DNA of 64,000 bases from an uncultured Bacteroidales bacterium (GCA_900542355.1 UQNE01000012.1:30065-94064); one strand, 5' to 3'; counted from the stretch's first letter, positions 1 to 10,308 are shown. Numbers and translations are program-made. Notes: generated by a model from the sequence alone, not told the origin.

Positions 1-283
1 TGGGAAGCAGATAGTAATACTAAAAAAACAAAAATACAACACAGATAGAGAAATAGAAATTAGGTAGTAGAAAGCGGTATTTTGTAACAAAATGATATTT
101 GAGAATATGGCGTTAGGTCTCGATGAGGTCTCGACAAAGTTTCGACGAAATCGGCTCAAAAACGAAATGGCATTTTGATAGTATTTTTGAGAAATTAATG
201 ACAATTCTTTAGTGGGGATTAGTAGAGTTTGCGGGGTGATGTGGGCTTGCGAGGAGACTGATGCGGGATGCGGAGAGAATGAT
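1..283. other. Gene-free left edge
   Basis: No convincing coding sequence is visible here. The stretch is AT-rich at first and holds one 11-bp repeat array (116-159), flanked by CAAAATG at 88-94 and CATTTTG at 171-177. It ends at the hairpin that terminates the minus-strand purC transcript. The rest shows nothing recognisable. Confidence 0.6.
116..159 (+). repeat. 11-bp repeat array A
   Basis: Four consecutive 11-mers start at 116, 127, 138 and 149: GGTCTCGATGA, GGTCTCGACAA, AGTTTCGACGA, AATCGGCTCAA. The same family occurs at 10309, 20996, 44714 and 53978, always in this orientation. An inverted pair, CAAAATG (88-94) and CATTTTG (171-177), flanks the array. Function is unknown. Confidence 0.85.
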
Positions 284-324
284 AAAAAGAGGGCATCTAC
301 GATTTGTTAGATACCCTCTTTTTT
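284..324 (-). terminator. Intrinsic terminator after purC
   Basis: The arm at 284-298 pairs with 309-324 around a 10-nt loop, with one mismatch. Read on the minus strand, the stem is followed by a run of T. It sits about 30 nt past the purC stop and closes the 30-kb nucleotide gene run. Its arm and loop sequence resembles the terminator at 54212-54242. Confidence 0.85.
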
Positions 325-351
325 ATTTATCGGATTTTAATTCGTTGCGAA

Positions 352-1308
352 TTAAATGGTTTTGAGGTATGCAGAGACATTTGCTTCGATGCGGGCAGAG
401 AGAGCGGATGGAGTGAGGCTCTCGGCTTTGGTGAACGGTTCGCCCGTGATATGCTCGTAAAGTTCGATATATCGGTCGGTAATACCACTGACGATAGCGG
501 GCGTCATCTCGGGAACCGTTTGCCCTGCTTTGCCCTGGAAGCCCTCAGACATCAGCCACTCACGGACAAACTCTTTGGAGAGTTGGCGTTGCGGTTCGCC
601 ATTGCGGAAACGCTCTGCGTAGCCGTCGGCATAGAAATAACGGCTTGAATCGGGGGTATGTACCTCGTCCATGAGCAGAATCTTGCCGTTGTACTTACCA
701 AACTCATACTTGGTATCGACCAGAATCAGTCCATGTTTAGCGGCAATCTCTTGTCCGCGTTGGAAGAGAGCCAAGGCGTATTGCTCGACCTGTGCGTACT
801 CGTCGGCAGGCACGAGACCCCGAGCGATAATCTCCTCGCGCGAGATGTCCTCGTCGTGGGTACCAATCTCTGCTTTGGTGGTAGGCGTGATGATGGGTGT
901 GGGGAACTGCTCGTTCTCACGCATACCCTCCGGCAAGCGTACACCGCATATCTCGCGTACTCCCGATTGGTAGGCACGCCATGCGCTACCGCACAAGTAA
1001 CCACGGACAATCATCTCCACCGGATAGCCCTCGCAGCGCAGTCCGACAGAGACCATCGGGTCGGGCGTAGCCAAGAGCCAGTTGGGCACGATGTCGGCTG
1101 TATCGCGAAGGAACTTAGCGGCTATCTGATTGAGAATCTGCCCTTTGTAAGGAATACCCTCGGGCAAGATGACATCGAAAGCCGAGATACGATCGGTAGC
1201 CACCATGCAGAGCAAGTTCTGACCGAGGAAATAGACATCGCGTACCTTACCATGATACACGCCCGTTTGACCAAGGAACGAGAAAGAAGTTTGCGTTAAT
1301 GCGTTCAT
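352..1308 (-). CDS. purC: SAICAR synthase (PurC)
   Basis: Phosphoribosylaminoimidazole-succinocarboxamide synthase. It joins CAIR and aspartate using ATP in the cytosolic de novo purine pathway. The 318-residue protein has the ATP-site segment GKVRDVY near residue 20, then DRISAFDV and, further on, LVDTKYEFGKY, the two family signatures. The length fits the longer bacterial/eukaryotic-like form rather than the compact form of about 237 residues. It is the last gene of the 22-gene minus-strand run, 44 nt after carB, and a terminator follows it. The start is an ATG preceded by an 8-bp repeat tract. Confidence 0.97.
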   Translation of the reverse strand: MNALTQTSFSFLGQTGVYHGKVRDVYFLGQNLLCMVATDRISAFDVILPEGIPYKGQILNQIAAKFLRDTADIVPNWLLATPDPMVSVGLRCEGYPVEMIVRGYLCGSAWRAYQSGVREICGVRLPEGMRENEQFPTPIITPTTKAEIGTHDEDISREEIIARGLVPADEYAQVEQYALALFQRGQEIAAKHGLILVDTKYEFGKYNGKILLMDEVHTPDSSRYFYADGYAERFRNGEPQRQLSKEFVREWLMSEGFQGKAGQTVPEMTPAIVSGITDRYIELYEHITGEPFTKAESLTPSALSARIEANVSAYLKTI

Positions 1309-1313
1309 AATAA

Positions 1314-1345
1314 GTTTATTCGTTGATAAGTTTATTAGTTGTTTA
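1314..1345. repeat. 8-bp tract upstream of purC
   Basis: Four in-phase 8-mers read on the plus strand: GTTTATTC, GTTGATAA, GTTTATTA, GTTGTTTA. They begin 6 nt upstream of the purC start codon and fill most of the 44-nt gap to carB. A closely similar tract precedes purE (21585-21624). Confidence 0.55.
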
Positions 1346-1352
1346 ATAGGTT

Positions 1353-4300
1353 TTACTTATACTCATCCCACGAGCGGATGTCGAGGTCATCGAGGCTAAT
1401 CGTACAGAAAGCATTGATGAACGCTGCCGCCAGACGGGGGTTGGTGAGCAACGGGATATTGAGATCGACTGCTGCACGGCGTACCGGGTAGGACTTATCC
1501 TGCGAAGGATCGGAAACGATGTCTTTTGGAATGGAGACGACCATATCTATCTTGTGCGCATGCATGAGTTCGAGTGCCTGCGGCTGCATATCCTTGTCGT
1601 GGGGGTGATAGACGAGGGTAACGGGAACGCCTATCTCATCGAAGAAACGCGCCGTACCCGGAGTAGCATAGAGCAAGTAGCCATGCTCGACGAGTTGGCG
1701 TGCAGCATCTTGAAGCGCCACTTTGTTTTTGGCTCCACCGATAGTGAACAGCACCGATTTCTTGGGGATACGCTGCCCGACGGAGAGCATAGACTGCAGC
1801 AAAGCATGGTTGGCATCATCACCGAGGCAGCCGACCTCACCCGTAGAAGCCATATCGACACCCAAGACGGGGTCGGCATTCTGCAAGCGATTGAAGGAGA
1901 ACTGCGATGCCTTGACACCGACATAATCGAAGTCGAAAAGCGACTTTGCCGGTTTCTCGACAGGGAGATGGAGCATGATGCGCGTAGCGATGTCTATGAG
2001 ATTGATTTTGAGTACCTTAGACACGAATGGGAAGGAGCGTGAGGCACGCAGGTTGCACTCGATGACCTTAATCTCGTTATCACGGGCGAGGAACTGGATA
2101 TTGAAGGGACCGGATATTTTCAATTCGCGAGCGATATTGCCCGAAATCTTCTTGATACGGCGCACGGTCTCGACATAGAGTTTCTGTGCGGGGAACATGA
2201 TTGTAGCATCGCCCGAGTGGACACCTGCAAACTCGACATGCTCGGAGATGGCATAGGCGATGATCTCGCCATCACGCGCCACGGCATCCATCTCGACCTC
2301 TTTGGTATTGAGCATAAACTTAGAGATGACGACAGGGTGCTGCTTAGAGACATTGGCTGCGAGTTGGAGGAACTTGGTGAGTTGCTCTTGGTTGGAACAG
2401 ACATTCATTGCCGCACCCGACAAGACATACGACGGGCGCACCAAGACCGGGAAGCCGACTTTATCGATGAAACATTGCACATCGTCCATCGAAGTGAGGG
2501 CACTCCATTCCGGTTGATCCACGCCAATACGATCCAACATAGCGGAGAACTTATCGCGGTCCTCGGCATTGTCGATTGATTGGGCGGAAGTACCGAGAAT
2601 AGGCACTCGCTGCGCATCGAGTTTGAGGGCTAAGTTGTTGGGTATCTGTCCGCCGGTGGAGACGATGACACCAAACGGATTCTCGAGTTCGATGATGTCC
2701 ATCACGCGCTCAAAGGTGAGTTCGTCGAAATAGAGACGGTCGCACATATCGTAGTCGGTGGAGACCGTCTCGGGGTTATAGTTGATCATCACCGAGCGGT
2801 AGCCATTGTTGCGAATAGTCTGCAACGCCTGGACACCGCACCAGTCGAACTCGACCGATGAACCGATACGATATGCCCCCGATCCAAGCACGATAATCGA
2901 TCGATGGTCTCCCACATACTGCACATCGGATTGCGTGCCGGAATAAGTGAGATAGAGGTAGTTGGTCTGCGCCGGATATTCGGCAGCCAGAGTATCGATC
3001 TGCTTGACGACAGGCAGGACACCGATAGACTTGCGATAGGTGCGAAGCATAAGGACGGCAGCATCCATATCCATCTTCTGCCCCAGCCCGATAGCGCGGG
3101 CAATCTGGAAATCGGAGAAACCTTGCTGCTTAGCACGGCGGAGAAGGTCGGCATCGAGTTTATCCAACGACTCTACACGGCGCAAGCGCGCATCGGTTTG
3201 GATGATATGGTCGAGGCGTTGCAAGAACCAACGGTCGATACGGGTGAGGGCGTGTATGCGGTCGATAGAATAGCCCTCGTACATAGCCTGTGCGATAGCG
3301 AAGATACGCTTGTCGGTAGGTGCGGAGAGGGCTGCATCCAAGTCATCGACATGGAGGGCTTTGTTCTCGGTGAAACCGTGCATCCCCTGCCCTATCATAC
3401 GCAGACCTTTTTGAATAGCATCCTCGAAAGTGCGACCAATAGCCATCACCTCGCCGACTGATTTCATAGACGAACCGAGTTCGCGATTGACGCCACGGAA
3501 CTTAGACAAATCCCAACGAGGAATCTTGCAGACTACATAGTCGAGTGCGGGTTCAAAGAACGCGGGAGTGGTTTTGGTCACGCTGTTGTTGAGTTCAAAC
3601 AAGCCGTAGCCCATACCCAGTTTGGCTGCCACAAATGCCAAGGGGTAGCCCGTAGCCTTGGACGCTAGCGCAGAGGAGCGCGACAGACGCGCATTGACCT
3701 CGATGACGCGATAGTCCTCGGACTCGGGGTCGAAAGCATACTGCACATTGCACTCGCCGATGATACCGATATGGCGAATGATCTTGATAGCAAGCGCACG
3801 CAGTTTGTGGTACTCGGCATTAGTGAGCGTCTGCGACGGAGCGATGACGATAGACTCGCCCGTATGGATACCGAGCGGGTCGAAGTTTTCCATATTACAG
3901 ACGGTAATACAGTTGTCGTATCGGTCGCGCACGACTTCATACTCAATCTCCTTCCAACCTTTGAGCGATTTCTCAACCAGCACTTGCGGGGAGAAAGAGA
4001 AGGCTTTTTCGGCCAGGGCATTGAGTTCCTCCTCGTTGTCGCAGAAGCCCGAACCCAATCCGCCGAGGGCATAAGCCGCACGAATGATAACGGGATAGCC
4101 CAAGTCGGAAGCCGCCTTGCGCGCTGCCTCGATAGACTCGCAAGCCTCTGATTTGATGGTCTTTACGCCAATCTCGTTGAGCCGCTCGACGAAGAGTTCG
4201 CGATCCTCGGTATCGATGATGGCTTGGACGGGTGTACCCAGCACTTGAACGCCGTATTTCTCCAAAACGCCCGAGCGATAGAGTTCTACACCACAGTTGA

Positions 4301-4583
4301 GAGCCGTCTGCCCACCAAAGGAGAGAAGGATGCCATCGGGACGCTCTTTGGCGATGATACGCTCGACGAAATAGGGCGAAACCGGCTCGAAATAAATCTT
4401 GTCGGCAATACCTTCGGAGGTCTGCACGGTAGCGATATTGGGGTTGATGAGCACTGTGGTAACTCCCTCTTCGCGAAGGGCTTTGAGTGCCTGCGAACCC
4501 GAATAATCGAACTCGCCCGCCTCACCGATTTTCAAGGCACCGGAGCCTAATATGAGAACCTTATTTATATTGTCTAACTTCAT
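1353..4583 (-). CDS. carB: Carbamoyl-phosphate synthase large subunit
   Basis: Makes carbamoyl phosphate from bicarbonate, ATP and ammonia channelled from CarA, feeding pyrimidines and arginine. The 1076 residues are full length. Two ATP-grasp halves are visible, each opening with a dinucleotide-like glycine segment (ILGSGALKIGEAGEFDYSGS near residue 11, and VLGSGAYRIGSSVEFDW in the second half). The C-terminal allosteric (MGS-like) domain contains GTARFFDEIGVPVTLV. It lies 53 nt after carA in the same orientation, so the two subunits are probably cotranslated. No missing segments were noticed. Confidence 0.98.
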   Translation of the reverse strand: MKLDNINKVLILGSGALKIGEAGEFDYSGSQALKALREEGVTTVLINPNIATVQTSEGIADKIYFEPVSPYFVERIIAKERPDGILLSFGGQTALNCGVELYRSGVLEKYGVQVLGTPVQAIIDTEDRELFVERLNEIGVKTIKSEACESIEAARKAASDLGYPVIIRAAYALGGLGSGFCDNEEELNALAEKAFSFSPQVLVEKSLKGWKEIEYEVVRDRYDNCITVCNMENFDPLGIHTGESIVIAPSQTLTNAEYHKLRALAIKIIRHIGIIGECNVQYAFDPESEDYRVIEVNARLSRSSALASKATGYPLAFVAAKLGMGYGLFELNNSVTKTTPAFFEPALDYVVCKIPRWDLSKFRGVNRELGSSMKSVGEVMAIGRTFEDAIQKGLRMIGQGMHGFTENKALHVDDLDAALSAPTDKRIFAIAQAMYEGYSIDRIHALTRIDRWFLQRLDHIIQTDARLRRVESLDKLDADLLRRAKQQGFSDFQIARAIGLGQKMDMDAAVLMLRTYRKSIGVLPVVKQIDTLAAEYPAQTNYLYLTYSGTQSDVQYVGDHRSIIVLGSGAYRIGSSVEFDWCGVQALQTIRNNGYRSVMINYNPETVSTDYDMCDRLYFDELTFERVMDIIELENPFGVIVSTGGQIPNNLALKLDAQRVPILGTSAQSIDNAEDRDKFSAMLDRIGVDQPEWSALTSMDDVQCFIDKVGFPVLVRPSYVLSGAAMNVCSNQEQLTKFLQLAANVSKQHPVVISKFMLNTKEVEMDAVARDGEIIAYAISEHVEFAGVHSGDATIMFPAQKLYVETVRRIKKISGNIARELKISGPFNIQFLARDNEIKVIECNLRASRSFPFVSKVLKINLIDIATRIMLHLPVEKPAKSLFDFDYVGVKASQFSFNRLQNADPVLGVDMASTGEVGCLGDDANHALLQSMLSVGQRIPKKSVLFTIGGAKNKVALQDAARQLVEHGYLLYATPGTARFFDEIGVPVTLVYHPHDKDMQPQALELMHAHKIDMVVSIPKDIVSDPSQDKSYPVRRAAVDLNIPLLTNPRLAAAFINAFCTISLDDLDIRSWDEYK

Positions 4584-4636
4584 ATTCTATTTTCAATTTA
4601 ACCATTATGGAATTGCCGATGTGCGGCATATCATTA

Positions 4637-5755
4637 TCAGAGACCTCGTACTCGATTGATGAACTCATCGAAAAGGAACTCGGTATCGACAGGTCCGGAG
4701 CATGCCTCTGGGTGGAACTGGGCGGAGAACCAGGGGAGCGACTTATGGCGGATACCCTCGTTGGAGCCATCGTTCATATTGACAAACAGCGGTTCCCAAT
4801 CGGCTGCCAGCGTGGTAGTATCGACGGCATAGCCATGGTTCTGCGATGTAATGAGGCAGCGATCCGTACCCACTTGGCGCACCGGCTGATTGTGGGAACG
4901 ATGACCATATTTGAGTTTGTAGATAGTAGCACCTGCCGCCTTACCGAGCAATTGGTTGCCCATACAGATACCCATAAGCGGACGCACCGTAGCGGGGTCA
5001 GCCTTAGCCTGCTCAGAGAGCATAAAACGGCGGATATTCTCTACGGCCGCCACGCAAGTATCGGGGTCGCCCGGTCCATTGGAGAGGAAGAGACCATCGA
5101 AATCCAATGTATTAAAATCGTAGTCCCACGGTACGCGAATCACCTCTACACCGCGGCGGATAAGGCAACGGATGATATTGTGCTTGACACCACAATCAAC
5201 CAAAAGCACTTTTTTCGGTGTGTCCTCGACAGGAACGGCGGGCGCATAGCGAATGACCTCTTTGGTAGAGACCTTATCCACAAAATTGACGCCGGCATAC
5301 TGCGCTTGGGGTGCCTCTTCGCAGCCCTCGATGGTGATTGTACCCATCATCACACCATTCTCACGGAGCAGTTTGGTGAGGGCACGCGTGTCGATCCCCG
5401 TGATCCCCGGGATATGCTCTCGGCGCAACCAGTCGCTCAATGACTCTTGGGCATTCCAATGGGAGTACTCACCGCTGTATTCCGACACGATGATAGCCGA
5501 AGCATAGATACGATCGGACTCCATAAATGTGGCAAGTCCGTTGGGCTCAACAGTGAACGGTGGGACGCCATAGTTACCAATAAGCGGATAGGTCAGCACC
5601 ATCAACTGCCCAGCATACGAAGGGTCAGTAAGCGACTCGGGATAGCCCGACATGGCTGTATTGAACACGACTTCGCCCGATACGGACGCCTCGTAGCCGA
5701 ACGAGGTGCCTACAAAAGTGGAGCCGTCTGAGAGACGCAAGATTGCTTTACTCAT
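4637..5755 (-). CDS. carA: Carbamoyl-phosphate synthase small subunit
   Basis: Glutaminase subunit that hydrolyses glutamine and passes ammonia to CarB. The 372 residues hold the CPSase small-chain N-terminal domain followed by a class I amidotransferase domain. The nucleophilic cysteine is in MGICMGNQLLGKA and the catalytic histidine/glutamate in FHPEACSGP. The order carA-carB in the direction of transcription is conventional. Within this window it lies between purF and carB, which physically joins the purine and pyrimidine genes. Confidence 0.98.
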   Translation of the reverse strand: MSKAILRLSDGSTFVGTSFGYEASVSGEVVFNTAMSGYPESLTDPSYAGQLMVLTYPLIGNYGVPPFTVEPNGLATFMESDRIYASAIIVSEYSGEYSHWNAQESLSDWLRREHIPGITGIDTRALTKLLRENGVMMGTITIEGCEEAPQAQYAGVNFVDKVSTKEVIRYAPAVPVEDTPKKVLLVDCGVKHNIIRCLIRRGVEVIRVPWDYDFNTLDFDGLFLSNGPGDPDTCVAAVENIRRFMLSEQAKADPATVRPLMGICMGNQLLGKAAGATIYKLKYGHRSHNQPVRQVGTDRCLITSQNHGYAVDTTTLAADWEPLFVNMNDGSNEGIRHKSLPWFSAQFHPEACSGPVDTEFLFDEFINRVRGL

Positions 5756-5782
5756 TATTCTTTGGGTTATAAAAAATTGGTT

Positions 5783-7612
5783 CTAAAACTGAGAAATAGA
5801 TTCTTCGACATAGTCGATAAACGCTTGATTCAAGCGACGGACACCCCCGGGTGTGGGGAAATCGCCCGAGAAATACCAATCGCCCGGGTGGTCGGGACAA
5901 GCAGTATGCAGACCCTCGATGGTCTGGAAGATAATCTCCACGGGACTGGTAACCTCGGGACTACGAAGCAGTTGTGCCATCTTAGCCGACACCTCTTCGT
6001 CGGAGAACGGCTCGTAGATAAGGCGCACATAGTTCTGATACTGCTCTTTGGGCAGCCCTTGCTCCATAGCATCACGCTGCTTGAGGCAGAGTTGGTAAAC
6101 CTCATCGATACGCCCTTGCATTCCGCGATCACGGAGCAATGCAATGGCTGCTTTGAAGGCGATGAACTCGGAGAAACGCGCCATATCGATACCGTAATAA
6201 TCGGGGTAGCGTATCTGCGGAGAGGAGGAGACAAAGATGATCTTCTTGGGTTGCAGACGGTCGAGAATACGAATGATTGACTCGCGCAAAGTGGTGCCAC
6301 GCACGATCGAATCATCGATGACCACGAGGTTGTCGATATGCGGACGGATGGTGCCGTAGGTGATGTCATAGACATGGGCGGCAAGGTCGTTGCGCGAGTT
6401 GGACTCGGTGATAAAAGTACGCAGTTTGATATCTTTCCACACCACTTTCTCTCGGCGAACGGGCTTGCCCGTGAGGCGTTGAACCTCGTCAGTCATACCG
6501 TAGTATGCCACTTCTGCCGTATTGGGGATAAACGAGAATACGGTATTCTCCACATCGTTGTCGATACTCTCCAATATCTTAGGCACGAGAGCGGCACCGA
6601 GTTGCTTACGCTCGAGATAGATGTCTCGGTCGGATCCACGCGAGAAATAGATACGCTCGAAGGAACAAGCCTGCAGGCGATGCGGTTCTAAGATCTGCTG
6701 CAGACGAATCTGCCCCTCTTGCGATACGATGATTGCCTGACCGGGGAGCAACTCATGTACCTCCCCGATTGGCACATTGAAAGCCGTTTGCAGCACAGGG
6801 CGTTCGCTGGCTAAGACCATGACTTCGTCGTTGTAGAAATAGAACGCAGGGCGTATTCCCCACGGGTCGCGCATAGAGAAGGACTCGCCGCTACCCGTCA
6901 TACCGCACATCACATATCCTCCATCCCACAACGGACTGCAATCACGAAGGACATTGGCCACATCGATATGCTGCTCGATGTATTGCGTGATGGCCATTCC
7001 TGCAAGCCCCTGCTTCTTGGCGATGTCGTACAAGCGGTCGGACTCACGATCGAGGCGATGCCCCAACTGCTCCAAGAGGACATAGGTATCGGAATTGATA
7101 CGAGGGTGCTGACCTAACGACTTGAGGTGTGCAAAGACCTCATCGACATTGGTCATATTGAAGTTGCCGCACATCACGAGATTGCGTGCGCGCCAGTTGT
7201 TGCGACGCAAGAAAGGATGCACATACGATATGCCGCTCTTGCCCGTAGTGGAGTAACGGAGGTGTCCGAGGTACATCTCGCCTGCATACGGCACATAATG
7301 CTCGGCATAATCGGGGTCGCGCAAGAAAGCGGGATCGTACTCCGCTATTTTCTTCTGTACCTCGCCGAATATCTCGGTGATAGCACCGCTACCCAAAGCA
7401 CGCTCACGGAAGATAAACTCCTCGCCTGCCTCGGCTTGCATCTTCACGCACGCCAAACCGGCACCCTCTTGACCGCGGTTGTGCTGCTTCTCCATGAGCA
7501 AGTACAACTTATTGAGTCCGTACTGCCATGTTCCGTATTTCTCGTGATAGAAAGAGAGCGGTTTGAGCAGGCGCACCATAGCCACACCGCACTCGTGTTT
7601 CAGTTGTTCCAT
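5783..7612 (-). CDS. purF: Amidophosphoribosyltransferase (PurF)
   Basis: First committed step of purine synthesis: PRPP plus glutamine to phosphoribosylamine. The 609-residue protein begins MEQLKHECGVAMVRL, with the N-terminal nucleophile probably Cys8 after a short propeptide. The PRPP-binding loop is VVIDDSIVRGTTLRES. It is about 100 residues longer than the common enzyme, as in several Bacteroidetes homologues. The cysteines that bind the iron-sulfur cluster in the Bacillus type are not evident (the segment reads YPDYYGIDM), so it resembles the cluster-free E. coli type at that site. It lies 27 nt upstream of carA. Confidence 0.95.
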   Translation of the reverse strand: MEQLKHECGVAMVRLLKPLSFYHEKYGTWQYGLNKLYLLMEKQHNRGQEGAGLACVKMQAEAGEEFIFRERALGSGAITEIFGEVQKKIAEYDPAFLRDPDYAEHYVPYAGEMYLGHLRYSTTGKSGISYVHPFLRRNNWRARNLVMCGNFNMTNVDEVFAHLKSLGQHPRINSDTYVLLEQLGHRLDRESDRLYDIAKKQGLAGMAITQYIEQHIDVANVLRDCSPLWDGGYVMCGMTGSGESFSMRDPWGIRPAFYFYNDEVMVLASERPVLQTAFNVPIGEVHELLPGQAIIVSQEGQIRLQQILEPHRLQACSFERIYFSRGSDRDIYLERKQLGAALVPKILESIDNDVENTVFSFIPNTAEVAYYGMTDEVQRLTGKPVRREKVVWKDIKLRTFITESNSRNDLAAHVYDITYGTIRPHIDNLVVIDDSIVRGTTLRESIIRILDRLQPKKIIFVSSSPQIRYPDYYGIDMARFSEFIAFKAAIALLRDRGMQGRIDEVYQLCLKQRDAMEQGLPKEQYQNYVRLIYEPFSDEEVSAKMAQLLRSPEVTSPVEIIFQTIEGLHTACPDHPGDWYFSGDFPTPGGVRRLNQAFIDYVEESISQF

Positions 7613-7640
7613 CTGAGTTGAATAGTTGATAAAAAGCGAC

Positions 7641-8891
7641 TTATCTGACGATTGTTTCTGAGCGTTCGGGGCCTACGGAGATGATACTTACCGGTACGCC
7701 AGTGTACTGCTCGATGAAAGCGATGTAGTCTTTGAGCGGTTGCGGCAGTTCGTCGTAGGTTCGGCACTTAGAGACATCGGATTTCCAACCGGCAAACTCC
7801 TTGTATATCGGTTCGATATTGGTGTCGGTTGCCTCGAATGGGAAATAGTCGATCTCTTTGCCCTCTAAGCGATAGCCGACGCAGACACGGATAGTATCAA
7901 AATCGTTCATCACATCCGATTTCATCATAATGAGGTGGGTGGTGCCGTTCATCATAGCCGTGTAGCGCAGTGCTACCAAGTCGAGCCACCCGCAACGGCG
8001 AGGACGCCCTGTGGTAGCCCCGAACTCGTGTCCGATACGGCGCAAGGTCTCGCCAGTCTCGTCGAACAACTCGGTGGGGAATGGTCCGGCACCTACTCGT
8101 GTGCAGTAGGCCTTGAAGATACCATAGACTCTGCCAATATGTGCGGGTGCAACGCCAAGTCCGGTGCAGACACCTGCACAGAGCGTAGAAGAGGAAGTAA
8201 CGAACGGATAAGTACCGAAATCGACATCCAGCAGCGAGCCTTGTGCGCCCTCCGCAAGTATGGATTCGTTTTGGCGAAGCAGTGCATTCACCTCAACTTC
8301 GTTGTCGATGATAGGGAACTGCTTGAGCGATTCGCACGCATTGAGCCATGCTTGGTCGTCCACCTCCACATTGCCCAACTGCTGCAAGTGCATTGCCTTG
8401 AGCGCATTGTAGCGCTCCATAAAATCCGCACGCAGAATATCGCCGACGCGCAGACCATTGCGAGCAATCTTATCGGTGTAAGCGGGACCTATACCCTTGC
8501 CGGTAGTACCCACTTTGTTTTTGCCTTTCTTTGCCTCCTGCGCTGCATCGAGCAAGCGATGGGTAGGCAGAATCAGATTAGCGCGTTTGGCAATACGCAG
8601 CGATGCTTTGACATCGACTCCCATTGCCTCGATAGCGTGAATCTCCTCCATGAGAATGAGCGGGTCGATGACTACGCCGTTGCCGATGATGTTGGTCGTC
8701 CCTTGGCGGAAAATACCCGACGGCACAGTATGCAGCACGAAACTGCTATCGCCGAAATAAATCGAGTGTCCAGCATTGGGTCCGCCCTGGAAGCGTGCTA
8801 CCACATTGTACTGCGAGGCGAGGACATCCACGATTTTGCCTTTGCCCTCATCGCCCCATTGCATGCCTAAAACGACATCTACTTTTTGCAT
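7641..8891 (-). CDS. purA: Adenylosuccinate synthase (PurA)
   Basis: Couples GTP hydrolysis to joining IMP and aspartate, the first step from IMP to AMP. The 416 residues carry the phosphate-binding signature QWGDEGKGK near residue 11 and the second signature GIGPAYTDK. The GTP/IMP-site segment TTGRPRRCGWLD is also present. The protein is slightly shorter than the typical 425-430 residues but complete at both ends. It lies 28 nt before purF, and its 5' spacer contains a 9-bp CTAG tract. Confidence 0.97.
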   Translation of the reverse strand: MQKVDVVLGMQWGDEGKGKIVDVLASQYNVVARFQGGPNAGHSIYFGDSSFVLHTVPSGIFRQGTTNIIGNGVVIDPLILMEEIHAIEAMGVDVKASLRIAKRANLILPTHRLLDAAQEAKKGKNKVGTTGKGIGPAYTDKIARNGLRVGDILRADFMERYNALKAMHLQQLGNVEVDDQAWLNACESLKQFPIIDNEVEVNALLRQNESILAEGAQGSLLDVDFGTYPFVTSSSTLCAGVCTGLGVAPAHIGRVYGIFKAYCTRVGAGPFPTELFDETGETLRRIGHEFGATTGRPRRCGWLDLVALRYTAMMNGTTHLIMMKSDVMNDFDTIRVCVGYRLEGKEIDYFPFEATDTNIEPIYKEFAGWKSDVSKCRTYDELPQPLKDYIAFIEQYTGVPVSIISVGPERSETIVR

Positions 8892-8925
8892 ATCTGTTGA
8901 GTTTTTTGATTTTCTAATTAGGTAA

Positions 8926-8961
8926 TATAGAGGATCTAGGAAATCTAGATATTCTAGGTAT
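8926..8961. repeat. 9-bp CTAG tract upstream of purA
   Basis: Four in-phase 9-mers: TATAGAGGA, TCTAGGAAA, TCTAGATAT, TCTAGGTAT. The tract fills the middle of the 72-bp purB-purA spacer. The same type of tract occurs at 11557, 30465 and 62341. Confidence 0.8.
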
Positions 8962-8963
8962 TT

Positions 8964-10259
8964 TTAGTCTTTGAATACTTTGTTGAAGATATAATCTACC
9001 CGCTTCATGTAGTAGTCGAGCGTGAAGCAAGCGTCGATCTCGTCGGGAGTAAGATGCTCGGTGATGGCGGGAGTAGCCTTGAGGTTGTCTTGCATCTCGC
9101 CACCTTCCATGAGCGTGCGCATTGCGACCGGTTGCACCAAATCATACGCCTGCTCACGAACAAAACCTTTCTCGATGAGCGCATTCATCACACGCTGCGC
9201 GAAGATAGCCCCGTGGGTAAGACCGATATTGCGGAGCATATTGTCGGGATAGACTACCAAATTAGCCAAGACGCCCTCGAAACGCGAGAGCATATAGTCA
9301 AGCAACATCGTAGCATCGGGCAAGACAATACGCTCGGTGGACGAATGAGAGATGTCGCGCTCGTGCCAGAGAGCGATGTTCTCCGATGCCGTACACATAT
9401 ATCCGCGCATTACGCGAGCGCAACCGCAGATATTCTCCGAAGAGATAGGATTGCGCTTGTGAGGCATAGCCGATGAGCCTTTTTGCCCTTTGCGGAACGC
9501 CTCTTCCACCTCGCGCACCTCTTGGCGTTGCATATTGCGTACCTCGAGAGCCATCTGCTCCAAAGTACCGGCAATGATTGCCAAAGTAGCGATGTAGAAG
9601 GCGTGGCGGTCGCGTCCCAAGACCTGGGTAGCGATAGCCGCCGACTTGATACCGAGATGTTGGCAGACATACTCTTGAATCTCGGGCGGGATATTGGCAT
9701 AGTTGCCCACTGCGCCCGACAACTTACCGGCTTCGACACCGCGTGCCGCCATCTCGAAACGCTCCATATTGCGCTTCATCTCCTCGTACCACAACGCCCA
9801 TTTGAGTCCGAAACTGGTAACATCGGCGTGCATACCGTGGGTACGACCGATGACGGGTGTGTATTTGAACTCTTCGGCACGGCGTTTGAGCACAGCCATA
9901 AACGACTGTAAGTCGCTACGCAACAACTCGTTGGCCTGACGCAAGAGATAGCCATTGGCAGTATCGACAACATCGGTCGAAGTAAGTCCGTAATGCACCC
10001 ATTTGCGTTCTTCGCCGAGTGATTCACTGACAGCGCGAGTAAAAGCCACCACATCGTGGCGAGTGATCTCCTCTATCTCGTGGATACGATTGACATCAAA
10101 CTTGGCTTTTTGGCGCAGCAGTTTGACATCCTCAGCAGGCACCACTCCCAATGTGGACCATGCTTCGGCTGCAAGTATTTCCACTTCGAGATAAGCATTA
10201 AACTTGTTCTCTTCTGTCCAGATTTTGCGCATCTGTGGGCGCGAATAGCGATCTATCAT
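8964..10259 (-). CDS. purB: Adenylosuccinate lyase (PurB)
   Basis: Fumarate-releasing lyase acting twice in purine synthesis: SAICAR to AICAR, and adenylosuccinate to AMP. The 431-residue protein carries the fumarase/aspartase superfamily signature GSSAMPHKRNP, which contains the mobile catalytic serine loop. The histidine region GRTHGMHADVTSFG is also present. The length is normal for the bacterial short form. It is separated from purT by 86 bp that contain an 11-bp repeat array. Confidence 0.97.
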   Translation of the reverse strand: MIDRYSRPQMRKIWTEENKFNAYLEVEILAAEAWSTLGVVPAEDVKLLRQKAKFDVNRIHEIEEITRHDVVAFTRAVSESLGEERKWVHYGLTSTDVVDTANGYLLRQANELLRSDLQSFMAVLKRRAEEFKYTPVIGRTHGMHADVTSFGLKWALWYEEMKRNMERFEMAARGVEAGKLSGAVGNYANIPPEIQEYVCQHLGIKSAAIATQVLGRDRHAFYIATLAIIAGTLEQMALEVRNMQRQEVREVEEAFRKGQKGSSAMPHKRNPISSENICGCARVMRGYMCTASENIALWHERDISHSSTERIVLPDATMLLDYMLSRFEGVLANLVVYPDNMLRNIGLTHGAIFAQRVMNALIEKGFVREQAYDLVQPVAMRTLMEGGEMQDNLKATPAITEHLTPDEIDACFTLDYYMKRVDYIFNKVFKD

Positions 10260-10308
10260 TATGATTGTTTTATTATGTTCAATTTTTCCTTGTGTTTCGT
10301 CGGTCTTA